From: Mucilaginibacter sp. L3T2-6
GTDB taxonomy: Bacteria > Bacteroidota > Bacteroidia > Sphingobacteriales > Sphingobacteriaceae
Direction of reading: 5' to 3'
Length of the DNA: 64,000 nucleotides
Assembly: GCF_030519355.1 (NCBI RefSeq)
Contig: NZ_JAUMKC010000023.1
Span: 1-64,000, forward strand
The position numbers were made by a program, and so were the translations under genes. Shown one piece after another: positions 26,217-34,409 of this stretch (positions within the stretch are counted from its first letter, which is position 1; the number at the start of each line of letters is the position of its first letter). The notes under the pieces were generated by a model. That model made no database searches and had not been told where the DNA came from. It saw only the letters and a program-made list of their open reading frames with translations.

Positions 26217-26681
26217 ATGAAAGTTGCAGAAAAAATCAGTGAAAAAAATCACGCTTTGAGTTTTGTTAATTTGCTTGGCGGAAAAACTATTGTAAATAGT
26301 CCGGTCCAGTCCGATTTTGATCTTATTACCTTAAGCAGTGAAGGGCTTACGAAAGCATCTCTTGATGCCCTGATAAGCCATCTTGGCATTTCTAAAAAAT
26401 CCTTTTCTGAAAACATCCTGGATACCTCTGTTAAAACCCTTGAGCGGAAAAAGAGCACCGACAAACTTGACAGGCGCACATCATCGCATATAATTGAAAT
26501 TACTAAAGTAGTTGAGCATGCTTTTGAAGTATTTGAAGATGAAGAAAAGGTTAAGCATTGGCTTAATTCACCCAACAGAGCTCTGAATAATATTAAACCT
26601 ATCGATTTATTCTACCTGCCAACCGGGCTTGGTATGGTTAACGATATTTTAGGCAGGATTGAGGAAGGCGTTTATTCCTGA
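26217..26681 (+). CDS. Xre/MbcA/ParS-type antitoxin of RES pair (DUF2384)
   Basis: About 154 residues from MKVAEKISEKNHALSF. The C-terminal half has VVEHAFEVFEDEEKVKHWLNSPNRALNNIKPIDLFYLPTGLGMVNDIL, the DUF2384 signature (W...PN.AL....P...L....G...V...L.RI). This domain binds RES toxins. The stop is 4 bases before the RES start. The promoter at 26168-26201 argues against the longer frame from 26133. Confidence 0.85.
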   Translation: MKVAEKISEKNHALSFVNLLGGKTIVNSPVQSDFDLITLSSEGLTKASLDALISHLGISKKSFSENILDTSVKTLERKKSTDKLDRRTSSHIIEITKVVEHAFEVFEDEEKVKHWLNSPNRALNNIKPIDLFYLPTGLGMVNDILGRIEEGVYS

Positions 26682-26685
26682 TAAT

Positions 26686-27144
26686 ATGAAAGTTTACCGG
26701 GTGGTAAAATCGCTAAAGCGTGTAAAAGACTTATCAGGTATGGGAGCTTTCAAAAACGGAGGCCGCTGGAATAGCAAAGGGACTTATATGCTGTACACGA
26801 GTGTAAACAGTTCATTAGCCTATCTTGAAAATCTTGTGCATTTTGAAACCGATACTCCGCCAAATTTACATGTTGTTGAAATTGAAATAGATGACGACTC
26901 AAGTATCTATCAATTGCCGGATAATAAATACCCCCACGACTGGCAACAAAAAGAAAATCTTTCAAATAAAATTCTTGGCGACAAGTGGATGAATGATAAA
27001 GAATATCTTGGAATAAAAGTGCGGTCAGCCGTAAATCCGTCAGAGCACAATATTCTTTTAAATCCATTATTCCCCGGGTATCATAACAGATTAATCATAA
27101 TCTCGATCGAAACGATACCATTTGATAGCCGCTTATCAAAGTAA
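26686..27144 (+). CDS. RES-domain toxin
   Basis: A 152-residue protein starting MKVYRVVKSLKRVKDLSGMGA. The blocks GGRWNSKGTYMLYTSVNSSLAYLENLVHF and SEHNILLNPLFPGYHNRLII give the Arg, Glu and Ser that name the RES family. These toxins deplete NAD+. The motifs look intact, so the pair should be active. Followed 110 bases later by a regulator gene on the same strand. Confidence 0.88.
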   Translation: MKVYRVVKSLKRVKDLSGMGAFKNGGRWNSKGTYMLYTSVNSSLAYLENLVHFETDTPPNLHVVEIEIDDDSSIYQLPDNKYPHDWQQKENLSNKILGDKWMNDKEYLGIKVRSAVNPSEHNILLNPLFPGYHNRLIIISIETIPFDSRLSK

Positions 27145-27253
27145 GCCGGTCTATCTGTACTATCCCCCCAATCCTATCGTTAATTATAATACACGGATGA
27201 CATTTGTTTGCAAACTATGTCATAATTTTATCCAACAATTTAACACACAACAT

Positions 27254-27916
27254 ATGGCTACGATAGAGAGCATCCAGAAAGCGTACATCGATTATGTGCT
27301 TACTGAAGGGCATCAGCCAAAATCTGTTTACGTTTTTGCCAAAAAAAATAAAATGTCCGAAGAGGAATTTTACCGCTTCTTTGGCTCGTTTGACGCAATT
27401 GAACAGCATTTATGGACGAACTTTGGCGTGCGCACCATCGCCGAAATAAGAACCCAGGAGGTATGGAACCAGTATTCGGCCCGCGAAAAGGCATTGTCGT
27501 TTTTTTACAGCTTCTTTGAACTGTTAAAGAGCAGCCGCAGCTTTGTGGTTTACAGCGTGCGCAAACAGCCCAAAAGCTTTGCTACGCCCATGACGTTCAC
27601 CGGACTAAAAGACGTTTTTGAGTCATTCTGTAATGACCTGATTACCGAGGGGCTGGAATCAAACGAATTATCTGAGCGTAAATTCTTTAGCAACCGTTAT
27701 AAGGACGCCCTTTGGGTGCAACTGGTTTTTATCCTTAATTTTTGGATAAACGACAGCTCTGCCGGTTTTGAAAAGACCGATGAAGCTATTGAGAAAGGCA
27801 TCAACGTAACGTTCGACTTATTCCAGCGCTCCCCTATTGATAATTTGCTTGATTATGGCAGGTTCCTGGTGAGGCACGGACGCGTAAAAGAAAGCATGGG
27901 ATTTGGAAGCAACTAA
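27254..27916 (+). CDS. TetR-like regulator
   Basis: A 220-residue protein from MATIESIQKAYIDYVLTEGHQ, with a TetR-type N-terminal helix bundle (KSVYVFAKKNKMSEEEFYRFFGSFDAIEQHLW) and an all-helical C-terminal domain. The HTH is atypical for TetR. The genes after it, a HAD phosphatase and an ABC1 kinase, overlap or abut, so all three form one operon. A longer frame from 27122 is unlikely because it overlaps the RES toxin. Confidence 0.75.
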   Translation: MATIESIQKAYIDYVLTEGHQPKSVYVFAKKNKMSEEEFYRFFGSFDAIEQHLWTNFGVRTIAEIRTQEVWNQYSAREKALSFFYSFFELLKSSRSFVVYSVRKQPKSFATPMTFTGLKDVFESFCNDLITEGLESNELSERKFFSNRYKDALWVQLVFILNFWINDSSAGFEKTDEAIEKGINVTFDLFQRSPIDNLLDYGRFLVRHGRVKESMGFGSN

Positions 27917-28688
27917 GCAGGGCCTGACCCTAAATCCTTCTGCAAAGGAGAAGGACTTAAAAAACAATGCAGCTCAAGTCTCCCCTGCGGGGGGAGATTT
28001 AAATAGGGTTCAAAGCCATGTTCAGTTCGCAGCCATTTTTGATATGGACGGAACGCTGATCGACAATACTCCTTACCACTTCAAGTCGTGGCAGGCCCTC
28101 TTTAAAAAATATGGAAGGGGGCAACTGACCAGGCAAACCTACTATACCGAGATAAGCGGCGTGCCGGTAATGGAAACTATTCGCAGGTTATTTGGCAGCG
28201 ACCATGATGAGGCTGGGCTGAGGGCCCTGCTTAATGAAAAAGAAGAATATTACCGGCAGGCGTATGCGCCGTTTGTGGCCCCGGTAAATGGTTTAGAAAA
28301 TTTTTTGACCGAACTGAAAGATGCCGGCGTAAAAATGGCGATGGCAACGTCAGCCACTATACAGGACATCAATTTCATACTCGACCGGATACCTATCCGC
28401 AATAATTTTGAGGTTATCATCAATTCAACAATGGTGAGCAAACCAAAGCCAGATCCGCAGATATTTTTAAAAGCTTCCGGGAGGCTTGGCAGAAAACCCG
28501 CTGATTGCGTGGTATTTGAGGACTCTTTGGCAGGTATCAGGGCCGCAAATAGTGCAGGCATGAAAGTTGCCGGTATAACTACGGGGCACACGGCTGACGA
28601 ACTGCACCCGGTCGATCTCGTTATTACCGACTACACAGACTTAACAGTGCAAAAGCTTGCCACCTTATTTAAGGAACACCAAAAATGA
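27903..28688 (+). CDS. HAD-family phosphatase/phosphomutase with repeat-derived N-terminus
   Basis: The conserved part starts AAIFDMDGTLIDNTPYHFKSW (motif I, DxDGT) and continues with MATSAT, NSTMVSKPKPDPQIF and CVVFEDSLAGIRAA (motifs II-IV), the layout of beta-phosphoglucomutase-like HADs. The first about 40 residues come from the palindromic repeat at 27917-28010. No ATG or GTG lies between the start and motif I; the only in-frame start upstream is TTG 27903, inside the TetR gene. The repeat may therefore have displaced the original start and been absorbed. Whether it is well expressed is open. Confidence 0.75.
   Translation: MEATKQGLTLNPSAKEKDLKNNAAQVSPAGGDLNRVQSHVQFAAIFDMDGTLIDNTPYHFKSWQALFKKYGRGQLTRQTYYTEISGVPVMETIRRLFGSDHDEAGLRALLNEKEEYYRQAYAPFVAPVNGLENFLTELKDAGVKMAMATSATIQDINFILDRIPIRNNFEVIINSTMVSKPKPDPQIFLKASGRLGRKPADCVVFEDSLAGIRAANSAGMKVAGITTGHTADELHPVDLVITDYTDLTVQKLATLFKEHQK
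27917..28010. repeat. Full palindromic repeat at the HAD gene start
   Basis: The left arm CCTAAATCCTTCTGCAAAGG (27929 on) and the right arm CAAGTCTCCCCTGCGGGGGG (27974 on), followed by AGATTTAAATAGGG, are inverted. This is the same design as 5527-5625, though the arms are diverged. It sits between the end of the TetR gene and the conserved part of the HAD gene and is read in frame. Confidence 0.7.
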
Positions 28689-30013
28689 GTGATAAAACAC
28701 CGAAAGAACAAAACAGCATACCCACCAGCAAGGTTGAACGCTCGGCCAAATTTGTAAAAACAGGCTTCAAAATCGGCGGCAACTATATCAAGCATTATTC
28801 AAAAAAACTATTCAATCCGGATTTGGATAAAAGCGAGCTGAACGAGGATAATGCGAGTGACATATACGAATCGCTAAGCGAACTGAAGGGCAGTGCGTTG
28901 AAAGTTGCGCAAATGCTCAGCATGGATAGGAACCTGCTGCCACAAGCTTATACCGACAAGTTTTCGCAATCGCAATACAATGCTCCTCCACTGTCAGGGC
29001 CATTGATTGTTCAAACCTTCAAAAAATACTTCGGTAAAACACCGGATAAGATTTACGAAAAGTTTAATGTCCGCTCCTCCAATGCGGCCTCTATCGGCCA
29101 GGTGCACCAGGCAGAGCTAAATGGAAAAAAGCTGGCTGTAAAAATTCAATATCCCGGAGTGGGCGATTCTATTTCATCCGATTTAAAGCTAGTAAAACCA
29201 TTTGCATTCCGGCTGCTGGGCATGAGCGAGCGGGAATTGGATGTTTATATGAAAGAGGTAGAAGAGCGCCTGTTAGAAGAAACTGATTATGAGCTGGAAG
29301 TTCGCCGTTCGGTAGAGTTCTCCAACGCCTGCGCCGGGCTCAGCAATGTCGTGTTTCCTAAATATTATCCCGAACTGTCCAGCAAGCGTATCATCACCAT
29401 GGACTGGCTTGAGGGTAAACACCTGCGCGAATTTTTGCAGACCAACCCGTCGCAGCAAGTCCGTAATAAAATCGGGCAGGCCTTATGGGATTTTTACAAC
29501 TTTCAGCAGCATGAACTCCGTGCCGTTCATGCCGACCCGCACCCTGGTAATTTTTTGATCACCGCCGATGAAAAGCTTGGCATCATTGATTTTGGATGCA
29601 TTAAAGAAATGCCGGAGGACTTTTACCTCCCGTTCTTTTCGCTCACTTCAACAGGATTGATGAATAATAAAGAGGAAACGATCAAAGCCTTTCGTCAATT
29701 GGAAATGATACATTCCAACGATACCCCGGTGCAGATAGAATTTTACTACGGGATGTACCGCCAGATGATCGGCCTGTTTGCCAAGCCTTATATTACCGAC
29801 CATTTTGATTTCGGCCAGACCGCATTCTTTGATGAACTATATGGCTTTGGCGAAAAGGTTTCCAAAATGCCGGAGTTTAAGCAAGCCCGCGGCGTAAAAC
29901 ATTTTATCTATGTAAACCGCACTAATTTCGGGTTGTATAACATCTTACATGAGTTAAAGGCAGAGGTGAAGACGGATACATTTAAGCCGCATGTGGTTGA
30001 GCAATTTGTTTAA
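28685..30013 (+). CDS. ABC1/UbiB-family atypical kinase
   Basis: A 442-residue protein with the UbiB/ADCK fold: SNAASIGQVHQAEL (Ala-rich loop), LAVKIQYPG (ATP lysine), EERLLEETDYELE, VHADPHPGNFLI and IIDFGCIKE. The usual KxGQ signature is here LKVAQMLSMD, so Gly is replaced by Ala. Family members act in quinone or lipid metabolism, probably as ATPases. Its ATG overlaps the HAD stop by 4 bases. Third gene of the TetR-HAD operon; substrate unknown. Confidence 0.85.
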   Translation: MSDKTPKEQNSIPTSKVERSAKFVKTGFKIGGNYIKHYSKKLFNPDLDKSELNEDNASDIYESLSELKGSALKVAQMLSMDRNLLPQAYTDKFSQSQYNAPPLSGPLIVQTFKKYFGKTPDKIYEKFNVRSSNAASIGQVHQAELNGKKLAVKIQYPGVGDSISSDLKLVKPFAFRLLGMSERELDVYMKEVEERLLEETDYELEVRRSVEFSNACAGLSNVVFPKYYPELSSKRIITMDWLEGKHLREFLQTNPSQQVRNKIGQALWDFYNFQQHELRAVHADPHPGNFLITADEKLGIIDFGCIKEMPEDFYLPFFSLTSTGLMNNKEETIKAFRQLEMIHSNDTPVQIEFYYGMYRQMIGLFAKPYITDHFDFGQTAFFDELYGFGEKVSKMPEFKQARGVKHFIYVNRTNFGLYNILHELKAEVKTDTFKPHVVEQFV

Positions 30014-30121
30014 GTTATGATTAACCGATTTAAAGGAGTGATTTGAGGGATTAAAGACTTACAGGATAGCCGGTAAAGCGCCATCGTTCGTTTTTAAAAA
30101 ATACTGAATCAATCTCAGCCT

Positions 30122-30259
30122 GTGAAACCGGGAATCGCCAAAACTCTGTCAGCACTTTTCACGTTTGCAATCGCTATCTTTGTGTATTCCCTCCTATTCT
30201 TTGAAATTTTTGCCCTTTGGGATATTGTAACCCCTGTGCCGCTGACTTATCGGTTTTAA
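30122..30259 (+). CDS. Candidate small membrane protein
   Basis: GTG-initiated 45-codon frame starting VKPGIAKTLSALFTFAIAIF and ending VPLTYRF, with one long hydrophobic stretch. It sits between two genes on the same strand. No homology is known to me and no promoter is clear, so this is speculative. Confidence 0.25.
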   Translation: MKPGIAKTLSALFTFAIAIFVYSLLFFEIFALWDIVTPVPLTYRF

Positions 30260-30370
30260 ATTTTTGCTTTTCACCCATCAATATTAGCAAATAACTTTTA
30301 AAACAGCCTCTATTCAATTCCCCAGCTATCAAAACCACTGTTTTTATACCGAACGGTCATAATGGTTTTT

Positions 30371-30499
30371 GCCCGTTTTTAAGGTGTTTTTGTAGACGGA
30401 CAAAACCGCTTTTGCCCGTTTTTACCTCAGTTTTTGTTACGGGCAAAACGCATTTAGCCCGTTTTTGGGGTGGTTTTTTGTTACAGGCTAAACGGGTTT
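30371..30499. repeat. Three tandem 43-bp repeats
   Basis: GCCCGTTTTT begins at 30371, 30414 and 30457, exactly 43 bases apart. Each unit ends in a block like ACGGGCAAAACG, so GTTTT and CAAAAC words appear in opposite senses. Units differ by several substitutions and are not CRISPR-like, having no unique spacers. Confidence 0.75.
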
Positions 30500-30632
30500 T
30501 ACCCATCTGCATTTTGGATTCCGCCCAATGATCATGGCTACAGACATAAATGTTGTATCTCTATATGCCGTCATAAAATTCATCAATTCACAACATTATT
30601 TTGTATGATTGTAAAACACATTTATCATTACT

Positions 30633-30944
30633 ATGCTACTCGAAAACACCTTTGTGCACCACGTACATTTCTGGCTGAAAGATAAAGCCGATAAAGCGAA
30701 ATTGATTGAAGGCCTCAACCTGCTGAAGCCAATCGGACACATCCGCCAAATTCACATCGGCGTACCTGCCGAAACCTTCCGGGATGTGGTTGATCGCTCG
30801 TATGACGTATCTCTTTTACTGCTTTTTGACGGCCCTGCCGAGCAGGAAGCCTACCAGGTTGACCCGACCCATGTAATATTTGCCGAAAACTACGCCAAAC
30901 CGCTTTGCAGTAAAGTTGTTGTTGCCGATAGCGTGAACGTGTAG
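30633..30944 (+). CDS. Dabb-family (stress-responsive A/B barrel) protein
   Basis: A 103-residue protein, FVHHVHFWLKDKADKAKLIEGL ... IGVPAETFRDVVDRSYDVSLLLLFDGPAEQEAYQVDPTHVIFAENY. The HHVHFW start, D-x-S/A-L central strand and AY..DP.H motif are those of Dabb dimeric ferredoxin-like proteins. Function is poorly known; some members bind small molecules or heme-like ligands. Single gene. Confidence 0.85.
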   Translation: MLLENTFVHHVHFWLKDKADKAKLIEGLNLLKPIGHIRQIHIGVPAETFRDVVDRSYDVSLLLLFDGPAEQEAYQVDPTHVIFAENYAKPLCSKVVVADSVNV

Positions 30945-30949
30945 TTCAG

Positions 30950-31040
30950 GGTTGATAGTTGAAGGCAGGAAAGAACCGGGAGTAATCAACCAGGAATTAA
31001 GACAAAAAGTTAGCGCGATTATTAACTATCTATCAACTAC
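30950..31040. repeat. Word-repeat hairpin
   Basis: GTTGATAGTT on the left (about 30951) and AACTATCTATCAAC on the right (about 31024) are inverted. It belongs to the same architectural class as the other intergenic hairpin clusters. Confidence 0.45.
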
Positions 31041-31069
31041 ATGCGCGCTCCGGCTATGAACCATTAACC

Positions 31070-31981
31070 ATGAACTCTAACAAAAAGACCATTCTTCTAA
31101 CCGGCGGTACGGGCGCGATCGGCAAAAAGCTTACGGAGCAATTGCTTGCGAAAGGCTATACGGTAAATATGCTGAGCAGAAAGCCCGGCAGCGACCCGCG
31201 GGTTAAAACTTTTTTGTGGGATGTAAACAAGGGAGAAATTGATGCAGGCTGCATTGATGGGGTTGATACAGTAGTGCACCTTGCAGGCGCCGGCATCGCC
31301 GATAGCCGCTGGACCGAAAAGCGTAAACAAGAGATTATTAACAGCCGGGTTAAATCTATTGAGCTGATTTATGGACTGTTACGAACCAGGAAACACCAGG
31401 TAAAATCAATAGTATCAGCATCGGCAATAGGCTACTACAGCGATCGGGGGGATGAACTGCAGACGGAGGAGAGCCCGCCAAATACTGATTTTATGGGCCG
31501 CTGCTGTGTGGAATGGGAACGGGCGGTGGATGAGGGGCAGCACTTAGAGCTGCGCATAGTTAAATTTCGTACGGGCGTTGTGCTGGATGAAGAAGGCGCG
31601 CTAAAGCTGATGGCGCGGCCGGTTAAGCTGTATGTGGGCTCGGCCCTGGGCAACGGCAAACAATGGGTGCCCTGGATACACTGGCAGGATGTGGTGGATA
31701 TGTATATGCTGGGAATTGAACACGAAAACTTTTCCGGCGCATACAACATGGTTGCCCCAAACCCGGTAACCAATGCGCAACTTATTAAAGCCATTGCCAA
31801 ACAATTGCAAAAGCCACTGTGGGCGCCAAATGTTCCGGCTTTTTTACTAAAGCTGCTGCTGGGCGAGATGAGCACCATCGTATTAGGAAGCACCAGGGCA
31901 TCGGCACAAAAAATTGAAGACGCGGGTTACCGGTTTAAATACCCGGATATTGGCCCGGCATTAAAACAGATCTATGGATAA
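31070..31981 (+). CDS. TIGR01777-family SDR oxidoreductase
   Basis: A 303-residue protein, with NAD(P)-binding ILLTGGTGAIGKKLTEQLL, DTVVHLAGAGIADSRWTEKRKQEI, SASAIGYYSDRG and FRTGVVLDEEGAL. These are diagnostic of the TIGR01777 (YfcH-like) epimerase-like SDR group; its substrate is unknown. The last 8 bases overlap the photolyase start, so the two genes are coupled. In this phylum this gene is often near photolyases, from general recollection. Confidence 0.85.
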   Translation: MNSNKKTILLTGGTGAIGKKLTEQLLAKGYTVNMLSRKPGSDPRVKTFLWDVNKGEIDAGCIDGVDTVVHLAGAGIADSRWTEKRKQEIINSRVKSIELIYGLLRTRKHQVKSIVSASAIGYYSDRGDELQTEESPPNTDFMGRCCVEWERAVDEGQHLELRIVKFRTGVVLDEEGALKLMARPVKLYVGSALGNGKQWVPWIHWQDVVDMYMLGIEHENFSGAYNMVAPNPVTNAQLIKAIAKQLQKPLWAPNVPAFLLKLLLGEMSTIVLGSTRASAQKIEDAGYRFKYPDIGPALKQIYG

Positions 31982-33287
31982 ACAACAGCCGGTTTCGGTA
32001 TTCTGGTTCAGGCGCGATTTACGGTTGGATGATAATGCAGGGCTTTACCATGCCCTTAAGAGTGGCAACCCGGTATTGCCCATCTTTATTTTCGACAAGC
32101 ACATTTTAAAGCAACTGGATGATAAGGACGATGCACGGGTTACCTTTATTTACGAAACAATAGTGGCCCTTGATACGGAATTACGCCGGCACGGCAGCAG
32201 TCTGCTGGTGTTGTATAACCAGCCGGACAATGCCTGGACCGGTTTGCTAAAGGACTATAAGATAGCTGCTGTTTTTACCAATCATGACTATGAGCCGTAT
32301 GCCAAACAGCGCGACGATGCTATAGCTACCCTCTTAAAAAAGAATAACATTACCTTTAATACCTACAAGGACCAGGTAATATTCGACCGCGATGAGGTAA
32401 CCAAAGATGATGGTACCCCATACACGGTTTACACGCCATACATGCGCAAATGGCATCAAAAGCTAAAACCGTTTTACCTGAAAGCCTATCCGAACAAGAA
32501 ATATTTTAAGAATTTTCATCAAAGTAAAGCATTCAATTTACCCTCTTTAAAAGAAATCGGGTTTGAGAAAAGCAACCAGCAGTTCCCGAAAATTCATTAC
32601 AAGGAATACATCCAGGACTATGCCGACAAGCGCGATATCCCGGCAGTAAAAGGCACCACGCATATCGGTTTGCATTTGCGGTTTGGTACGGTAAGCATCC
32701 GTGAGCTGGCACGTGAGGCCAATACCCATCATAACAAAACCTGGCTGAATGAGCTGGTATGGCGTGAGTTTTTTATGATGATACTATATCATTTCCCTCA
32801 AACTGCAGACCACGCCTTCCGCCCGGAGTACGACCGCATTAAATGGATAAATAATGAAGAACAGTTTAAAGCATGGTGCAACGGTGAGACCGGCTATCCG
32901 CTGGTAGACGCCGGTATGCGCGAACTGAATGCTACCGGCTTTATGCATAACCGCGTGCGTATGTTAGTGGCCAGCTTTTTGGCTAAAGATTTATTGATAG
33001 ACTGGCGCTGGGGCGAACGTTATTTTGCCCGCAAGCTGCTGGACTACGAAATGGCCAGTAATGTGGGGAACTGGCAATGGGCCGCAGGGTCGGGCACTGA
33101 TGCCGCACCATATTTCCGTATTTTTAGTCCGGATTCACAAACCAAGCGTTTCGACCCTAAGATGGAATACATAAAAAAATGGGTTCCGGAATATGCTGAT
33201 TTCAGCAAGTACCCAAAACCCATTATCGATCATACGTTTGCGCGTGAGCGGTGTTTAAAAGCTTTTAAAGAAGCCTTAAACAGATAG
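31974..33287 (+). CDS. phrB: Deoxyribodipyrimidine photolyase (class I type)
   Basis: A 437-residue photolyase. N-terminal SVFWFRRDLRLDDNAGLYHAL, then HLRFGTVSIRELAR, LVWREFFMMILYHFP, TGYPLVDAGMRELNATGFMHNRVRM and ASNVGNWQWAAGSGTDAAPYFRIFSP. The NRVRM and WQWAAGSGTDA blocks are those of class I CPD photolyases, which repair pyrimidine dimers in double-stranded DNA using FADH- and light. Overlaps the preceding oxidoreductase gene by 8 bases. The second light-dependent enzyme in the window, distinct from the cry-DASH. Confidence 0.9.
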   Translation: MDKQQPVSVFWFRRDLRLDDNAGLYHALKSGNPVLPIFIFDKHILKQLDDKDDARVTFIYETIVALDTELRRHGSSLLVLYNQPDNAWTGLLKDYKIAAVFTNHDYEPYAKQRDDAIATLLKKNNITFNTYKDQVIFDRDEVTKDDGTPYTVYTPYMRKWHQKLKPFYLKAYPNKKYFKNFHQSKAFNLPSLKEIGFEKSNQQFPKIHYKEYIQDYADKRDIPAVKGTTHIGLHLRFGTVSIRELAREANTHHNKTWLNELVWREFFMMILYHFPQTADHAFRPEYDRIKWINNEEQFKAWCNGETGYPLVDAGMRELNATGFMHNRVRMLVASFLAKDLLIDWRWGERYFARKLLDYEMASNVGNWQWAAGSGTDAAPYFRIFSPDSQTKRFDPKMEYIKKWVPEYADFSKYPKPIIDHTFARERCLKAFKEALNR

Positions 33288-33299
33288 CAGCGGCAAACG

Positions 33300-34253
33300 T
33301 TATTTCCAAAGATTTTTTATCGTTTTAACAATATTAGGCATCACCTTTAAATGGCTGCTCAAAAAGTATAGCTTTTTAGCTGTTGGCAGCAGGTGGAATT
33401 TTTTTCCATTATAACTTTGTACAACCTCTTCGCCCGTTTTTATATTTTTCAACCCATTACGCAGAAAAAGCTCTCTGGTAACCATATTTGATAGCATTGG
33501 GGTGTAGTAGTAACAATCTGCAAAAAAATAATGCGTAACCTGCGACCAGCGCGAAGCACCCTGTTTGGTAACCGGTGAGCCGCCATGAATTATATTTGAC
33601 GACCAGATGAGCAGGTCGCCTTTTTTTGCAAGGAACTTTCTTTTTTCCAGCTTATTCGCTTCGACTATCTTTTCAATAAAGTCTTCGTATTCCTTGTAAT
33701 TTTCATAGGATGTGGTAACAGGTGTATTCCCGATATGCGAAAAATCGTATTCGGGCAGCGTATGCGAGCCTGGGTAATAAAATACCGGGCCGTTTTCTTC
33801 GGTGATATCCTCCAGCGCTACCCAAACGCCGCACATGAACCTTGCCGGCAGGGAGCTAAAGTGAATGGTGTCTGAATGAGCCCGTTGCTGTGTGCCTACG
33901 CTAAAATTAAGTGTTTGAAAAGGTATTACTTCCCTTTCATACAAAAATTCAAGCGTTTTCAGTATTTCGGGATGACAAGCTAACTCCCTGGCGGCTTCAG
34001 AAACCTGCCAGAAATCCTGCACACGCACCTCGTCGCGTTGGGTGTTGAGGCGGAAATCAGGATTAAAGGCTTTCGTTTTCGCATCGTTGAGCACTGCGTC
34101 GATCAGGCTTTCGGACAAAACGCCCTGCAAAACAACAAAACCGTCACGATGATACGTTTCAGCTATTTCGGCCTGCTTTGCAGTAAGCTTTTTTGATTTG
34201 ATAGCCTCTTCAAAAAACGGGGATTCAACCCAGGGTAAGTTAGCTGTAACCAT
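33300..34253 (-). CDS. Phytanoyl-CoA dioxygenase (PhyH) family
   Basis: A 317-residue Fe(II)/2-oxoglutarate oxygenase. Blocks: YHRDGFVVLQGVL (N-terminal), QRAHSDTIHFSS (first His and Asp of the 2-His-1-Asp triad), GPVFYYPGSHTLPEYDF and DLLIWSSNIIHGGSPVTKQGASRWSQV (second His and the 2-oxoglutarate Arg). Ligands seem complete. Substrate cannot be told; members hydroxylate a wide range. Converges with the photolyase gene 12 bases away. Confidence 0.85.
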   Translation of the reverse strand: MVTANLPWVESPFFEEAIKSKKLTAKQAEIAETYHRDGFVVLQGVLSESLIDAVLNDAKTKAFNPDFRLNTQRDEVRVQDFWQVSEAARELACHPEILKTLEFLYEREVIPFQTLNFSVGTQQRAHSDTIHFSSLPARFMCGVWVALEDITEENGPVFYYPGSHTLPEYDFSHIGNTPVTTSYENYKEYEDFIEKIVEANKLEKRKFLAKKGDLLIWSSNIIHGGSPVTKQGASRWSQVTHYFFADCYYYTPMLSNMVTRELFLRNGLKNIKTGEEVVQSYNGKKFHLLPTAKKLYFLSSHLKVMPNIVKTIKNLWK

Positions 34254-34409
34254 GTTGATTGTTTGGGGATTGTTGCAGAAATATTTTAAATAAAGTTCAG
34301 ACGAAATATTAATTTATATCCCATATAATGGATAAAAAACATCAAAATACCACCAGCAGACAGGATTCTTTTGCAAATCTGCCTGCTAAGTCTGTAATAC
34401 TTATACAGC

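Larger units (their letters stand above)
30014..30632. other. Long intergenic region with tandem repeat
   Basis: About 620 bases. Contents: a possible 45-codon hydrophobic frame (30122-30259), a three-unit 43-bp tandem repeat (30371-30499), and A+T-rich sequence with no clear promoter before the Dabb gene. No recognised RNA. Confidence 0.5.

Noticed and set aside
30371..30499. A CRISPR-like array
   Set aside because: Units are contiguous at 43 bases without unique spacers, and no cas genes lie in the window.
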